From Candidatus Manganitrophaceae bacterium (lineage in GTDB: Bacteria > Nitrospirota > Nitrospiria > SBBL01 > Manganitrophaceae), in the NCBI GenBank assembly GCA_004297235.1, contig SCUR01000363.1:1-18010 (forward strand): a stretch of DNA of 18,010 nt. Direction: 5' to 3'. Position numbers and translations under genes: made by a program. Shown here piece by piece: positions 1 to 7,693 of this stretch. The notes under the pieces are model-generated. The model was not told the origin of the DNA and did not search any database. It worked only from the letters and a program-made list of their open reading frames with translations. Each line of letters begins with the position of its first letter. Position 1 is the first letter of the stretch.

Positions 1-1
1 G

Positions 2-235
2 TTTTTTGCGGTGCTCAAGAAGATTGTCGGCAAGGAAGAAGTGGTCCTGGATGTTGAAAAAGGAACCACGCTGGAGCAGCTCATCAGCAAACTGGAGAAA
101 GATCTTCCTCCCCTACAGCAAGTGATGAAGGAAGGTAAAGTCCTGATTTCAGTCAATCAAGAAGTCGTCCCCAAAGAATGTTTGATTCAGAACGGAGATG
201 AGATCGCATTCCTCCCCCCCTTCGCCGGGGGATGA
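2..235 (+). CDS. moaD: Molybdopterin synthase sulfur-carrier subunit MoaD, 5'-truncated by the window edge
   Basis: MoaD is the small ubiquitin-fold subunit of molybdopterin synthase. Its C-terminal glycine is carried as a thiocarboxylate and donates sulfur to precursor Z (cPMP) in the cytoplasm. The reading frame ends FLPPFAGG followed by TGA, the diagnostic Gly-Gly tail. Just before it is the NGDEIAFLPP strand typical of the family. A GTG at position 11 could be read as a start, but the frame is open to the window edge, and the codons before it give Phe-Phe-Ala-Val-Leu, which fits the usual first beta strand of MoaD (…VLFFA…). I therefore treat the gene as truncated, lacking only a few N-terminal residues. 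moaE follows after 51 bp on the same strand, so the two synthase subunits are probably co-transcribed. Confidence 0.9.
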   Translation, partial: FFAVLKKIVGKEEVVLDVEKGTTLEQLISKLEKDLPPLQQVMKEGKVLISVNQEVVPKECLIQNGDEIAFLPPFAGG

Positions 236-238
236 GGC

Positions 239-256
239 ATTCGAGACATCTCGAAT
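239..256 (+). repeat. Inverted repeat between moaD and moaE
   Basis: The arms attcgaga (239-246) and tctcgaat (249-256) are perfect reverse complements. As RNA they would form a 7-bp stem with a 4-base loop, 30 bases upstream of the moaE start. No U-tract follows, so it is not a terminator. It could be a small mRNA-stabilising or processing hairpin, or an operator; the sequence does not decide. Confidence 0.4.
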
Positions 257-286
257 ATTACTAAATCTAAAAAAGGAATCGGACCG

Positions 287-727
287 ATGGATACAAAGCA
301 ACTCTCTGAAAGAATCCGGGTTCAAACCGAAGACTTCAGCGTCGAGGAAGAGACCAATAAGGTAAAAAACAGCTCCAAGAGGATCGGCGGGATCGTCACC
401 TTCCTCGGAACGGCGCGAGACTTCTCAAAAGGCCGGGACATCCACAAAATCGATTTTGAACATTACCCCGGGATGGCCCAAAAGCGGCTTGCGGAGATTC
501 GAGAACAAGCGCTGAAGGACTATGACATCATCGAAGTTTCGATCATCCACCGGGTCGGCGAAATTCCGGTCGGCGACAACATCGTCCTCATCGTGGTCGG
601 AGCGGAACATCGGAAAGATGCTTTCCGGGCCTGCTCCTGGTGCATCGATGAGCTCAAGCGAATCACCCCCATCTGGAAGAAAGAGACCACCCCTCAAGGG
701 GAGGTCTGGGTCGAAGAGCACCCCTAA
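287..727 (+). CDS. moaE: Molybdopterin synthase catalytic subunit MoaE
   Basis: MoaE forms the MoaD2-MoaE2 heterotetramer that converts cyclic pyranopterin monophosphate to molybdopterin in molybdenum cofactor synthesis. The 146-residue protein has the family landmarks in order: FLGTARDFSKGR (about 39-50), HYPGMA (59-64), HRVGEIPVGD (88-97), the HR pair (108-109), and CIDELKRITPIWKKE (119-133), which holds the active-site lysines, then the closing WVEEHP. The usual length is 140-150 residues. An AAAGGA ribosome-binding site lies about 8 bases before the ATG. The N-terminus carries about 12 more polar residues than many homologues. The gene ends just before a hairpin terminator and is convergent with purF. 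The identification is secure. Confidence 0.97.
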   Translation: MDTKQLSERIRVQTEDFSVEEETNKVKNSSKRIGGIVTFLGTARDFSKGRDIHKIDFEHYPGMAQKRLAEIREQALKDYDIIEVSIIHRVGEIPVGDNIVLIVVGAEHRKDAFRACSWCIDELKRITPIWKKETTPQGEVWVEEHP

Positions 728-748
728 TTTTAGAACGAAAATCTTTGA

Positions 749-790
749 AATTAAAAAAGGGATGGAGTGATCTCCATCCCTTTTTTAATT
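749..790. terminator. Bidirectional intrinsic terminator between convergent moaE and purF
   Basis: The arms 749-767 and 772-790 are perfect reverse complements (19 bp) around the loop tgat (768-771). The G/C-rich inner stem (gggatggag / ctccatccc) is flanked by an A-run on the left (753-758) and a T-run on the right (781-786). Each strand therefore reads as hairpin plus U-tract. It lies 21 bases past the moaE stop and 34 bases past the purF stop, placed to end both transcripts. Confidence 0.93.
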
Positions 791-824
791 CTGACCGCTT
801 GACCGGGAACCCGCCTCGTCTCCC

Positions 825-2255
825 TTACGGCTCCCTCTCTTCGAAAAGTCCCAATTGAATGATCTCTTCTCCCGTGAACGGAATCGGGTAGTTGCCGGAG
901 AAACAGGCGGTGCAGAAATGCCGATTCTCTCCTGTCTCCGAATTGTAGACCGCGCGGAACATTCCCTCCATCGAAAGATAGGAGAGGCTGTCGGCCGTAA
1001 TATACTTCCGGATCTCCTCGACGTTGTGGCTTGAAGCGACGAGTTCCTGGCGCGTCGGGGTGTCGATCCCGTAGAAACAAGGTGAAATAATGGGGGGAGA
1101 GCTGATTCGAACATGGATCTCTTTCGCTCCCGCCGCACGGATCATCTTCACGATCTTTCGGCTGGTCGTCCCCCGGACGATCGAGTCGTCGACCACCACG
1201 ACCCGCTTTCCATCGAGGATCTCCCGCACGGCATTGAGCTTGATCTTCACGCCGAAATGGCGGATCGACTGTTGCGGCTCGATGAAGGTCCGGCCGACAT
1301 AATGATTTCGGATCAGTCCGGTATCGTATGGAATTTTAGACGCCTCGGCAAACCCGAGCGCGGCGGGAACTCCTGAATCGGGAACGGGAATCACGATATC
1401 GGCTTTGACATTCTCTTCTCGGGCCAGCTCCATTCCAAGCCGCTTCCGGATATGGTAAACATTCCGATCGAAGACGCGGCTGTCCGGCCGAGAAAAATAG
1501 ATATATTCAAAAACGCACTGCGACGGCGGGACCTTTGCAAAGGGCTTAAAAGAGAAGACCCCCTTCTCATTGATCTGAACGATCTCGCCTGGCTCGATAT
1601 CCCGGACATACTCTGCATCGATCAGGTCAAAGGCGCAGGTCTCCGAGGCGAGAACATACCCTTCTTTCATTTTTCCGAGGCAGAGAGGCCGCACCCCATA
1701 CGGATCGCGGACGCCGATTAATCCCTCCTCCGACAGAAAGAGCAGAGAGTACGCCCCGCGAACCCGCTCGCAGGCATCGATAATCCGCTGAAGAAGGCGC
1801 TCTTGACGGGAATGGGCGATCAGATGGATGATTACCTCGCTGTCCATGGAAGACTGAAAGATGGCCCCGTAGGCTTCCATCTCATCGCGGAGGAAACTGG
1901 CATTGATCAGGTTGCCGTTGTGCACCATCGCGAGGGTGCCGAGGGCATAATTGACCATCAACGGTTGAACATTCTCGAGGCAGTTGTCCCCGGTGGTCGA
2001 GTATCGGTTGTGGCCGATGGCGGCATGCCCCTTCAGACGCCTCAGGCGCTCCTGAGAAAAAATATCCGCAACCAGGCCGGTCCCTTTTTCCTGATAGAAG
2101 GTATTGCCGTCGTAGGTGACGATCCCGCTCGCCTCTTGGCCGCGATGCTGAAGCGCATAAAGGCCCAGGTAGGTGAGATTGCCCGCCTCCGGATGCCCAT
2201 AGACTCCGAAAATGGCGCACTCTTCGTGCAGCTTATCTAAAACCGATTCGTCCAC
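825..2255 (-). CDS. purF: Amidophosphoribosyltransferase PurF, [4Fe-4S] type
   Basis: PurF catalyses the committed step of purine synthesis, from PRPP and glutamine to phosphoribosylamine, in the cytoplasm. The glutaminase half begins HEECAIFG: the cysteine becomes the N-terminal nucleophile after a short propeptide is removed. The phosphoribosyltransferase half carries the PRPP loop RVVVVDDSIVRGTTS. Four cysteines (SQC, SPCF and CTAC) sit at the positions that bind the [4Fe-4S] cluster of Bacillus-type enzymes, so this is the oxygen-sensitive class. A GTG at 2264 gives 479 residues. The GTG at 2255 (476 residues, 12-residue propeptide) is preceded by AGGTGG at a 5-base spacing, while the outer one has no ribosome-binding site, so I prefer 2255. 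It follows the purL stop by 14 bases and ends the operon. Confidence 0.96.
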   Translation of the reverse strand: MDESVLDKLHEECAIFGVYGHPEAGNLTYLGLYALQHRGQEASGIVTYDGNTFYQEKGTGLVADIFSQERLRRLKGHAAIGHNRYSTTGDNCLENVQPLMVNYALGTLAMVHNGNLINASFLRDEMEAYGAIFQSSMDSEVIIHLIAHSRQERLLQRIIDACERVRGAYSLLFLSEEGLIGVRDPYGVRPLCLGKMKEGYVLASETCAFDLIDAEYVRDIEPGEIVQINEKGVFSFKPFAKVPPSQCVFEYIYFSRPDSRVFDRNVYHIRKRLGMELAREENVKADIVIPVPDSGVPAALGFAEASKIPYDTGLIRNHYVGRTFIEPQQSIRHFGVKIKLNAVREILDGKRVVVVDDSIVRGTTSRKIVKMIRAAGAKEIHVRISSPPIISPCFYGIDTPTRQELVASSHNVEEIRKYITADSLSYLSMEGMFRAVYNSETGENRHFCTACFSGNYPIPFTGEEIIQLGLFEEREP

Positions 2256-2269
2256 GCAGACCACCTGGC

Positions 2270-4513
2270 TTAATCAAAATATTTCTTCAAACCCTTCGAG
2301 TAGACTTCCTTCATCTCCGAGACGGAGAGATGAATCGACGGCTCTCTTCCTTCCAGCCGGATATCGAGGGAGTTCCCGCCGGTCGTCCCCAGAACGGAAT
2401 AGGGAACCGAGGCCTCCTCGATGAGGGCCTTCAGCCTGGGAAGATGTTTTTCCGGGACCGAGACGACGATGCGCGACTGCGATTCGCCGAACAAGCAGGC
2501 GTCCGCCCGAATCGTTCCGGGATCTAGCGCAATCATAGCACCGACCGAAGCCGGAGACAAGATGCAAGACTCGGCCAGGGCCACCGCCAATCCCCCCTCG
2601 GAACAATCATGCGCGGAGGAGAGAATCCCCTCCCGAGCCGCGGTCAAAACCGCCCTCTGAACCCCCTTCTCTTTTTCGAAATGAAGCATCGGCGGATAAC
2701 CCCGCTCCTGAGAATGGAGAAGCTTAAGATATTCGCTCCCGCCGAGCTCCTCGAGCGTATCGCCGATCAGCACGATCGTCTCGTTCGTTCTTTTAAATCC
2801 GGCGGTCAACGGTTCCTTCATCCCTTCGATCAGTCCGATGACGCCGACGATCGGCGTGGGGTAGATCCCCAAACCTCTCGTTTCGTTATAGAGGCTGACA
2901 TTGCCGCTGACGACTGGAATCTTGAACTGATCGCATGCCTCGCTCATCCCTTCGACACAGAGCGCAAAGGACCACATCGTTTCAGGCCTTTCCGGATTTC
3001 CAAAGTTCAGGCAGTCGGAAAGCGCGATCGGTTTTGCGCCGACGCAGACCAGATTCCGCGCCGCCTCCGCGATGGCGATCGCCCCGCCGTAGTAGGGGTT
3101 GAGCAGGCAATAGGTGCTGTTCCCATCGACGGTGATCGCCAAGGCCAGATCGGTCCCTTTGATCCGAACCACGGCAGCATCGCCCCCCGGCCCGATCACC
3201 GTATTGGTCTGAACCATGTGGTCGTACTGCCGGTACACCCACTCTTTGCTCGCAATCGTCGGGGAGGCCAGCAGCGTCCGTAACGCTTCCGAATAGGACT
3301 TCGGCTCCTGGATCGCCTCGATATTGAGCGATTGAATCAGCTCCTGAAACTTGGGGGTCGCGATCGGGCGCTCATACACCGGCGCCTCGGAGGTCAACGC
3401 CGCGACCGGAATCTGCGCCACGATTCGGTCCCGTTCTTTGATCGTCAGGAGGCGGTCGCCGGTCACCTTTCCGATCACCGCGATGTCGAGATCCCATTTC
3501 TTAAAGATCGCCTCGACCTCGGCCTCTTTTCCCTTCTTCGCCACCAGGAGCATCCGCTCTTGCGATTCGGAGATCATGAACTCCTCCGGCGTCATTCCGG
3601 GCTCCCGGCTCGGCACCTTGGACACATCGATTTCGATCCCGGTCCCGCCGCGATGGGCCATCTCCGAAGAGGAGCTGGTCAGGCCGGCGGCCCCCATGTC
3701 TTGGATTCCGATCACATGGCCGGTCCTCATCACTTCAAGACAGGCCTCTAACAGAAGTTTTTCGGTGAAAGGATCGCCCACCTGGACGGTGTGCCGCTTT
3801 TCCTCCGACTGACCTAATTCCGCGCTCGCCATGGTAGCGCCGTGAATGCCGTCCCGGCCGGTCTTCGAGCCGACATAGATCACCGGATTCCCGACGCCGC
3901 CGGCCGCCGCCGTGACGATTTCTTCTTTTTTTGCAATCCCGAGGCAGAAAACGTTGACGAGCGGATTCTTTGAGTAGATTTCGTTGAAGTAAATCTCGCC
4001 GCCGACGGTGGGAACCCCCATGCAGTTGCCGTAACCGGCGATGCCGGCGATCACCTGCTCCATCAGGTAGCGATTTTTAGGAACATCCAACGGACCGAAT
4101 CGAAGCGAATTCAGGAGCGCCACCGGGCGCGCCCCCATCGTGAAGATATCTCGAAGAATCCCCCCAACGCCGGTCGCCGCCCCCTGAAACGGCTCGATAA
4201 AGGAGGGATGATTGTGGCTTTCAATCTTAAAGACCGCGACCCATCCCCCCCCGATATCGACCACCCCCGCATTCTCGCCCGGTCCCTGGACGACATGCTC
4301 CCCTTTCGTCGGGAAGCGCTTTAGGTGGACTTTGGAGCTTTTGTAGCTGCAATGCTCGCTCCACATCGCGGAGAAGATCGCCAGCTCCGTGGAGTTGGGC
4401 TCGCGTCCCATCAGCTCGATGATTTTCTGATATTCCTCATCGGTCACCGGATGAGAAGAGGGTCGTTCGGGTGGCCGTCCTTGATTCTGGGCCAGTTGTT
4501 TCACGTCTGCCAT
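2270..4513 (-). CDS. purL: Phosphoribosylformylglycinamidine synthase, synthetase subunit PurL (small type)
   Basis: PurL uses ATP and ammonia to convert FGAR to FGAM, the fourth step of purine synthesis. At 747 residues this is the Bacillus-type PurL that works with separate PurQ and PurS, not the 1,300-residue fused enzyme. Visible landmarks are MWSEHCSYKSSK (about 50-61), the glycine-rich GPGENAGVVDIGGG stretch (77-90), FKIESHNHPS (95-104) and PFQGAATGVGG (108-118). The ATG at 4513 has AGGA 5 bases upstream. The purQ stop is 51 bp upstream and purF follows closely, so the three genes share a transcript. No truncation or frameshift is seen. Confidence 0.97.
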   Translation of the reverse strand: MADVKQLAQNQGRPPERPSSHPVTDEEYQKIIELMGREPNSTELAIFSAMWSEHCSYKSSKVHLKRFPTKGEHVVQGPGENAGVVDIGGGWVAVFKIESHNHPSFIEPFQGAATGVGGILRDIFTMGARPVALLNSLRFGPLDVPKNRYLMEQVIAGIAGYGNCMGVPTVGGEIYFNEIYSKNPLVNVFCLGIAKKEEIVTAAAGGVGNPVIYVGSKTGRDGIHGATMASAELGQSEEKRHTVQVGDPFTEKLLLEACLEVMRTGHVIGIQDMGAAGLTSSSSEMAHRGGTGIEIDVSKVPSREPGMTPEEFMISESQERMLLVAKKGKEAEVEAIFKKWDLDIAVIGKVTGDRLLTIKERDRIVAQIPVAALTSEAPVYERPIATPKFQELIQSLNIEAIQEPKSYSEALRTLLASPTIASKEWVYRQYDHMVQTNTVIGPGGDAAVVRIKGTDLALAITVDGNSTYCLLNPYYGGAIAIAEAARNLVCVGAKPIALSDCLNFGNPERPETMWSFALCVEGMSEACDQFKIPVVSGNVSLYNETRGLGIYPTPIVGVIGLIEGMKEPLTAGFKRTNETIVLIGDTLEELGGSEYLKLLHSQERGYPPMLHFEKEKGVQRAVLTAAREGILSSAHDCSEGGLAVALAESCILSPASVGAMIALDPGTIRADACLFGESQSRIVVSVPEKHLPRLKALIEEASVPYSVLGTTGGNSLDIRLEGREPSIHLSVSEMKEVYSKGLKKYFD

Positions 4514-4554
4514 GGATTCCTGCCGGTGCTGTTTAAAGGTGATTGAAGATGCAA

Positions 4555-4574
4555 GCGCGTCGCGTCAGACGCGC
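4555..4574. repeat. G/C-rich hairpin at the purQ-purL junction
   Basis: Arms gcgcgtc (4555-4561) and gacgcgc (4568-4574) flank a 6-base loop that contains the purQ stop codon. No U-tract follows in the direction of transcription, so it is unlikely to be a terminator. It could tune purQ:purL stoichiometry or be chance. Confidence 0.35.
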
Positions 4575-5296
4575 GGATTGGAATAGGCCGGTTGCTCTTT
4601 CGCGGCCAGGGTCCCGCGCCGGCGGAGAGATTCAAAGAGCTTCATCCCGTCCTCTCCCCCTAAGAGCGGATCGGCGACCCGCTCCGGATGAGGCATCATG
4701 CCGAGAACATTCCCCGCCTCGTTGCAAAGGCCGGCGATGTGATCGATGGAGCCGTTCGGATTCGCATCATCGGAGAGCGCCCCCTCCTTCGTCACGTAGC
4801 GGAAAACGATCTGGTTGCGCTCTTTCAAGCGCGCCAGGCCCGATTCATCAATATAATAATTTCCTTCCGCATGTGCAATAGGGAGGGAGAGGACTTGACC
4901 GGGCTGGTAGAGCGAAGTAAACGGGGTCCGATGATTCTCCACGCGAACGAAGACCGACTTGCAGATAAACTTAAGAGAGCGGTTTCGACGGAGCGCACCG
5001 GGCAAGAGCCCCGATTCGACCAAAATCTGAAATCCGTTGCAGATCCCGAGAACAAAGCCCCCTTTCGCGGCAAAATCGACGACGGCCCTCATCACCGGCG
5101 AAAAACGGGCGATGGCCCCCGCCCGAAGGTAGTCCCCATAGGAGAAGCCGCCCGGAATGATCAACGCATCAATATCGGGAAGCGTTGTCTCCTTATGCCA
5201 GATCAGCGCGGTCGGCTCCTTTAAGAGCCCTTCCGTCACATACCGACAGTCGTGATCACAATTGGATCCCGGAAAAACGACAATTCCAAAACGCAT
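4565..5296 (-). CDS. purQ: Phosphoribosylformylglycinamidine synthase, glutaminase subunit PurQ
   Basis: PurQ is a class I glutamine amidotransferase that supplies ammonia to PurL. The start FGIVVFPGSNCDHDC is the typical PurQ N-terminus. IPGGFSYGDYLRAGAIA (about 47-63) is the family signature. The nucleophile Cys86 lies in GICNGFQIL, and His203 and Glu205 of the triad lie in MPHPERV. Length is 243 residues, slightly above the usual 225-235 because of a polar C-terminal tail. GAGG lies 6 bases before the ATG. The gene begins 14 bp after cheY, with no room for a promoter or for purS, which usually precedes purQ in Bacillus-type operons. Transcription should therefore come from the GAF/cheY promoter. 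Confidence 0.97.
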   Translation of the reverse strand: MRFGIVVFPGSNCDHDCRYVTEGLLKEPTALIWHKETTLPDIDALIIPGGFSYGDYLRAGAIARFSPVMRAVVDFAAKGGFVLGICNGFQILVESGLLPGALRRNRSLKFICKSVFVRVENHRTPFTSLYQPGQVLSLPIAHAEGNYYIDESGLARLKERNQIVFRYVTKEGALSDDANPNGSIDHIAGLCNEAGNVLGMMPHPERVADPLLGGEDGMKLFESLRRRGTLAAKEQPAYSNPRV

Positions 5297-5310
5297 TCTA
5301 TCCTCGAATT

Positions 5311-5688
5311 CTATTCAGTCTTGAGTAATTCCTTGACAACTTTAAGAAGCTCATTGGTTTGAATCGGTTTAGAAAGGTAGGCGTTGGCTCCCAAGGCGAG
5401 GCCTTTTTCACGGTCGGGTTGAGAGCCCTCCGTCGTGACGATGACAATCGGAGTCGATCGATAGGATGGATCGCTTCGGATCATACTGACCAGCTTCAGT
5501 CCATCCATCAGCGGCATGTTGATGTCGGATACGATCAAATCGAATCGGTTTTCTTTCAGTTTCTTAAGCGCATCGACCCCGTCGCTCGCCTCGATAATCT
5601 TGGCGTTGGGAATTCTCTTCAAACTGAACGTGATCAGCTGCCGCATCGTCGGCGAATCTTCAACGACAAGAAAACGGATCTCACCCAT
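5311..5688 (-). CDS. CheY-like single-domain response regulator
   Basis: This is a 125-residue stand-alone receiver with every conserved residue: acidic pocket Glu10-Asp11, phosphoacceptor Asp55 in VSDINMPLMDG, Thr85 in IVTTEG, and Lys107 in the KP pair. It should be phosphorylated by a CheA-type or other histidine kinase and act by protein contact, since there is no output domain. The start overlaps the end of the upstream GAF gene by 8 bp, which implies translational coupling, and a GGGGG run precedes the ATG. purQ follows after 14 bp. Its target is unknown. It could be the CheY of the adjacent chemosensory operon or the partner of a kinase that senses through the GAF protein. cheY is the obvious symbol, but a motility role is not shown. 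Confidence 0.93.
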   Translation of the reverse strand: MGEIRFLVVEDSPTMRQLITFSLKRIPNAKIIEASDGVDALKKLKENRFDLIVSDINMPLMDGLKLVSMIRSDPSYRSTPIVIVTTEGSQPDREKGLALGANAYLSKPIQTNELLKVVKELLKTE

Positions 5689-6532
5689 TTTGCCCCCAGG
5701 TATCCTCTCGACCGCTCAAAAGATCAATAAAGCCTTGGATCGTTGATAACTTTCTGGCGGATTGCGAGTAGAGTTTCGCGCTGAAGACAGCGGTCGCGGC
5801 ATGTCCGGCCAGCATGGTGAAAAGCTCTTCGTCGACGCGGGTCAATCTCTTCTTTTTTTGCTCCAGAAGGGAGAAAACAACGATGACCCCGAGCGTTTGG
5901 TCTTTAATTTTTAAAGGAATGCAGACGATCGGACGCGGTTCCCCGTCGAGGCTCCCGACGCTCAAATCGCTCTCAAAGAAGTTCTCTCCGCGTTGGACCG
6001 CTCCGCCGATGATCCCTTCTCCGATTCGAACCTTGCGGATCGTCCCCTCTTCCATTCCTTCGGAAGCGATGGTGGAGAGGACCCCGGAAGCTTCGTCCAA
6101 CAGCATAATGACGAACCGCTCCGCGCCGACCAGATTGATCATGATCTCAATAATGATCCTCATCACCTCTTCGAAATCAAGCGTCGAGTGGAGCTGATTG
6201 CTGGCGACATAGAGGTTGGCCAGGTTGTTATTCTCTTCCTCGACCTCCAGATATTTTGAGGCGAAGCCCTTGTTCTCCTCTTCAACTTCTTTGAAGTGAT
6301 TCGCCAAGCGCGATCGTTCTTCCTCAGCCTGAGCCAATCGCTCCTGAAGTTCTTGAATTTGACTGGAGTGGGGAAGCGGGGCCGACCCGTTTTTTTCTTC
6401 TTCCAGCTTCAGGATTTTGTAGCGGAGGCGTTCGTTTTCCTTGAGCAATTCTTGGGTAAACTCTTCACCCTTCCTGAAGATTCTCAGGAACTCTTCCGCC
6501 TTTTTGGAAAGCTCGTTTTCTCTTCGCTCCAT
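5681..6532 (-). CDS. Coiled-coil GAF-domain protein upstream of CheY
   Basis: The 283-residue protein has no signal peptide or membrane span. Residues 1-110 are rich in Glu, Lys and Leu with heptad spacing, so a long coiled coil is likely, broken by a Ser/Pro-containing linker near 50-57. Residues about 117-257 read as a GAF domain (STLDFEEVMRIIIEIMINLVGAERFVIMLLDE, a central GIIGGAVQRGE stretch, then VCIPLKIKDQTLGVIVVF). There is no kinase, cyclase or HD output domain and no obvious cofactor motif. It is probably a cytoplasmic ligand sensor or scaffold acting with the overlapping CheY. The ATG at 6532 lies about 36 bases downstream of a consensus TATAAT, and a GGAAG stands about 11 bases upstream. 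I recognise the domain but not a named protein. Confidence 0.85.
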   Translation of the reverse strand: MERRENELSKKAEEFLRIFRKGEEFTQELLKENERLRYKILKLEEEKNGSAPLPHSSQIQELQERLAQAEEERSRLANHFKEVEEENKGFASKYLEVEEENNNLANLYVASNQLHSTLDFEEVMRIIIEIMINLVGAERFVIMLLDEASGVLSTIASEGMEEGTIRKVRIGEGIIGGAVQRGENFFESDLSVGSLDGEPRPIVCIPLKIKDQTLGVIVVFSLLEQKKKRLTRVDEELFTMLAGHAATAVFSAKLYSQSARKLSTIQGFIDLLSGREDTWGQNG

Positions 6533-6567
6533 AAGCGATTTTTCTTCCGGATTTGAAGGTCTTGTGG

Positions 6568-6597
6568 ATTATAACATACCCTTTTTGAAAGCGCCAA
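6568..6597 (-). promoter_or_regulatory. Sigma70-type promoter for the GAF-cheY-purQ-purL-purF unit
   Basis: Read on the minus strand, a perfect TATAAT lies at 6573-6568, preceded by TG one base upstream (extended -10). TTGGCG (6597-6592, 4 of 6 to TTGACA) lies upstream with an 18-base spacer. It sits in the 67-bp gap after cheB and would leave a leader of about 30 bases before the GAF start. No terminator follows cheB, so read-through from the che operon is also possible. Confidence 0.72.
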
Positions 6598-6599
6598 CC

Positions 6600-7679
6600 C
6601 TATTTTGGAAATCGCCGGTAATACCGCGTGAGCTCTTCCGCAATTTGATGAAGCGGCAGGACCTGATCGACCACGCCTGCTTCGATTGCCTCTCGGGGCA
6701 TTCCAAAAACGACGGCCGTTTCCTCCGACTCCGCCAGGGTGACCCCTCCTTTTTTCTTTATCCTCGCCAAACCGACCTTTCCATCATCTCCCATGCCGGT
6801 CAGGACCACTCCGAAAATCCCCGCTCCGAAGATTTCGGCGGCGGATGTCATCATCAGATCGACCGAGGGGGCGTACCGATCTTCCTCGGTCTTGGCCTTC
6901 AGGCAGGTATAGATTCGGGACCCCCTCTTTTCGAATAAAAGATGATGCCCGCCGGGCGCAATATAAACGCGGCCGGCCTCCAACGGCTCTCCTCCATCCA
7001 CCTCGGACACCCGCAGATGAGAGAGCTTATTCAATCGCTCTGCAAATGATTTGGTAAATCCCGGCGGCATATGCTGAGAGACCACCACCGGAACGGGAAG
7101 ATCCTCCGGAAGGTTCGAAATGATTTCAACGAGCGCCGGCGGGCCTCCCGTGGAAGCCCCCATGGCCAAAATGCGGGAGAGCACCTCCCTCCGCTTAGGG
7201 GGCTGCGGCGCCGGAACCTCTTTTTTTGAACGGGCGAGCTTGGCGTATTTTTTCGACAAGCTCTCTTTCGATATTCCAGAGAGGGTTTGTATTTTGGAGA
7301 TCAAATCCTTCGGCTGTTCCATGAGCACCCCATTGGTGGAGGGCTTTCCATAAAAATCGCAGGCCCCGAGCTCAAGCGCCCTGAAAACAGTGTAGCCGTC
7401 CGAATGGGAAGAGATCACCAACACCGGCGTCGGATAATAGGCCATCAGCCAGCGCAGAAAGGTAAAACCGTCGATCTGGGGCATCTCCAGGTCGAGCAGA
7501 ATCACATCGGGCTTCTGCTCGACCACAAGCTTCATCGCTTTCTCGCCGTTTGCCGCCAGTCCGACGACATTGAGATAAGGGTCTTTCTGAAGAATCATAT
7601 TGATCATCTGCCGAAAGATCGGCGAATCATCCACAATAAGCAGCTTGATGGTTTCTTTCGGCGAATCCCCTTTTTTCAT
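6600..7679 (-). CDS. cheB: Protein-glutamate methylesterase/deamidase CheB
   Basis: CheB removes methyl groups from receptor glutamates during chemosensory adaptation. In the 359-residue form the receiver comes first: Asp17-Asp18 in LLIVDDSP, phosphoacceptor Asp63 in LLDLEMP, and Lys112 in GKP. A basic linker follows, then the methylesterase domain with Ser176 (AMGASTGGP), His203 (SQHMPPGF) and Asp299 (TGMGDDG). The frame is open back to 7922, but those extra residues fall inside cheR. Two sensible starts exist: 7697 (ATGA overlap with the cheR stop) and 7679, with AAAGG 7 bases upstream. I chose 7679; the difference is only six residues. It is the last gene of the che operon. Confidence 0.96.
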   Translation of the reverse strand: MKKGDSPKETIKLLIVDDSPIFRQMINMILQKDPYLNVVGLAANGEKAMKLVVEQKPDVILLDLEMPQIDGFTFLRWLMAYYPTPVLVISSHSDGYTVFRALELGACDFYGKPSTNGVLMEQPKDLISKIQTLSGISKESLSKKYAKLARSKKEVPAPQPPKRREVLSRILAMGASTGGPPALVEIISNLPEDLPVPVVVSQHMPPGFTKSFAERLNKLSHLRVSEVDGGEPLEAGRVYIAPGGHHLLFEKRGSRIYTCLKAKTEEDRYAPSVDLMMTSAAEIFGAGIFGVVLTGMGDDGKVGLARIKKKGGVTLAESEETAVVFGMPREAIEAGVVDQVLPLHQIAEELTRYYRRFPK

Positions 7680-7693
7680 CTGCCCGCCTTTCA

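Noticed and set aside
248..258. 11-mer atctcgaatat shared with 17865-17875
   Set aside because: It is short, A/T-rich, part of different inverted repeats, and lies in unrelated contexts, so chance is likely.
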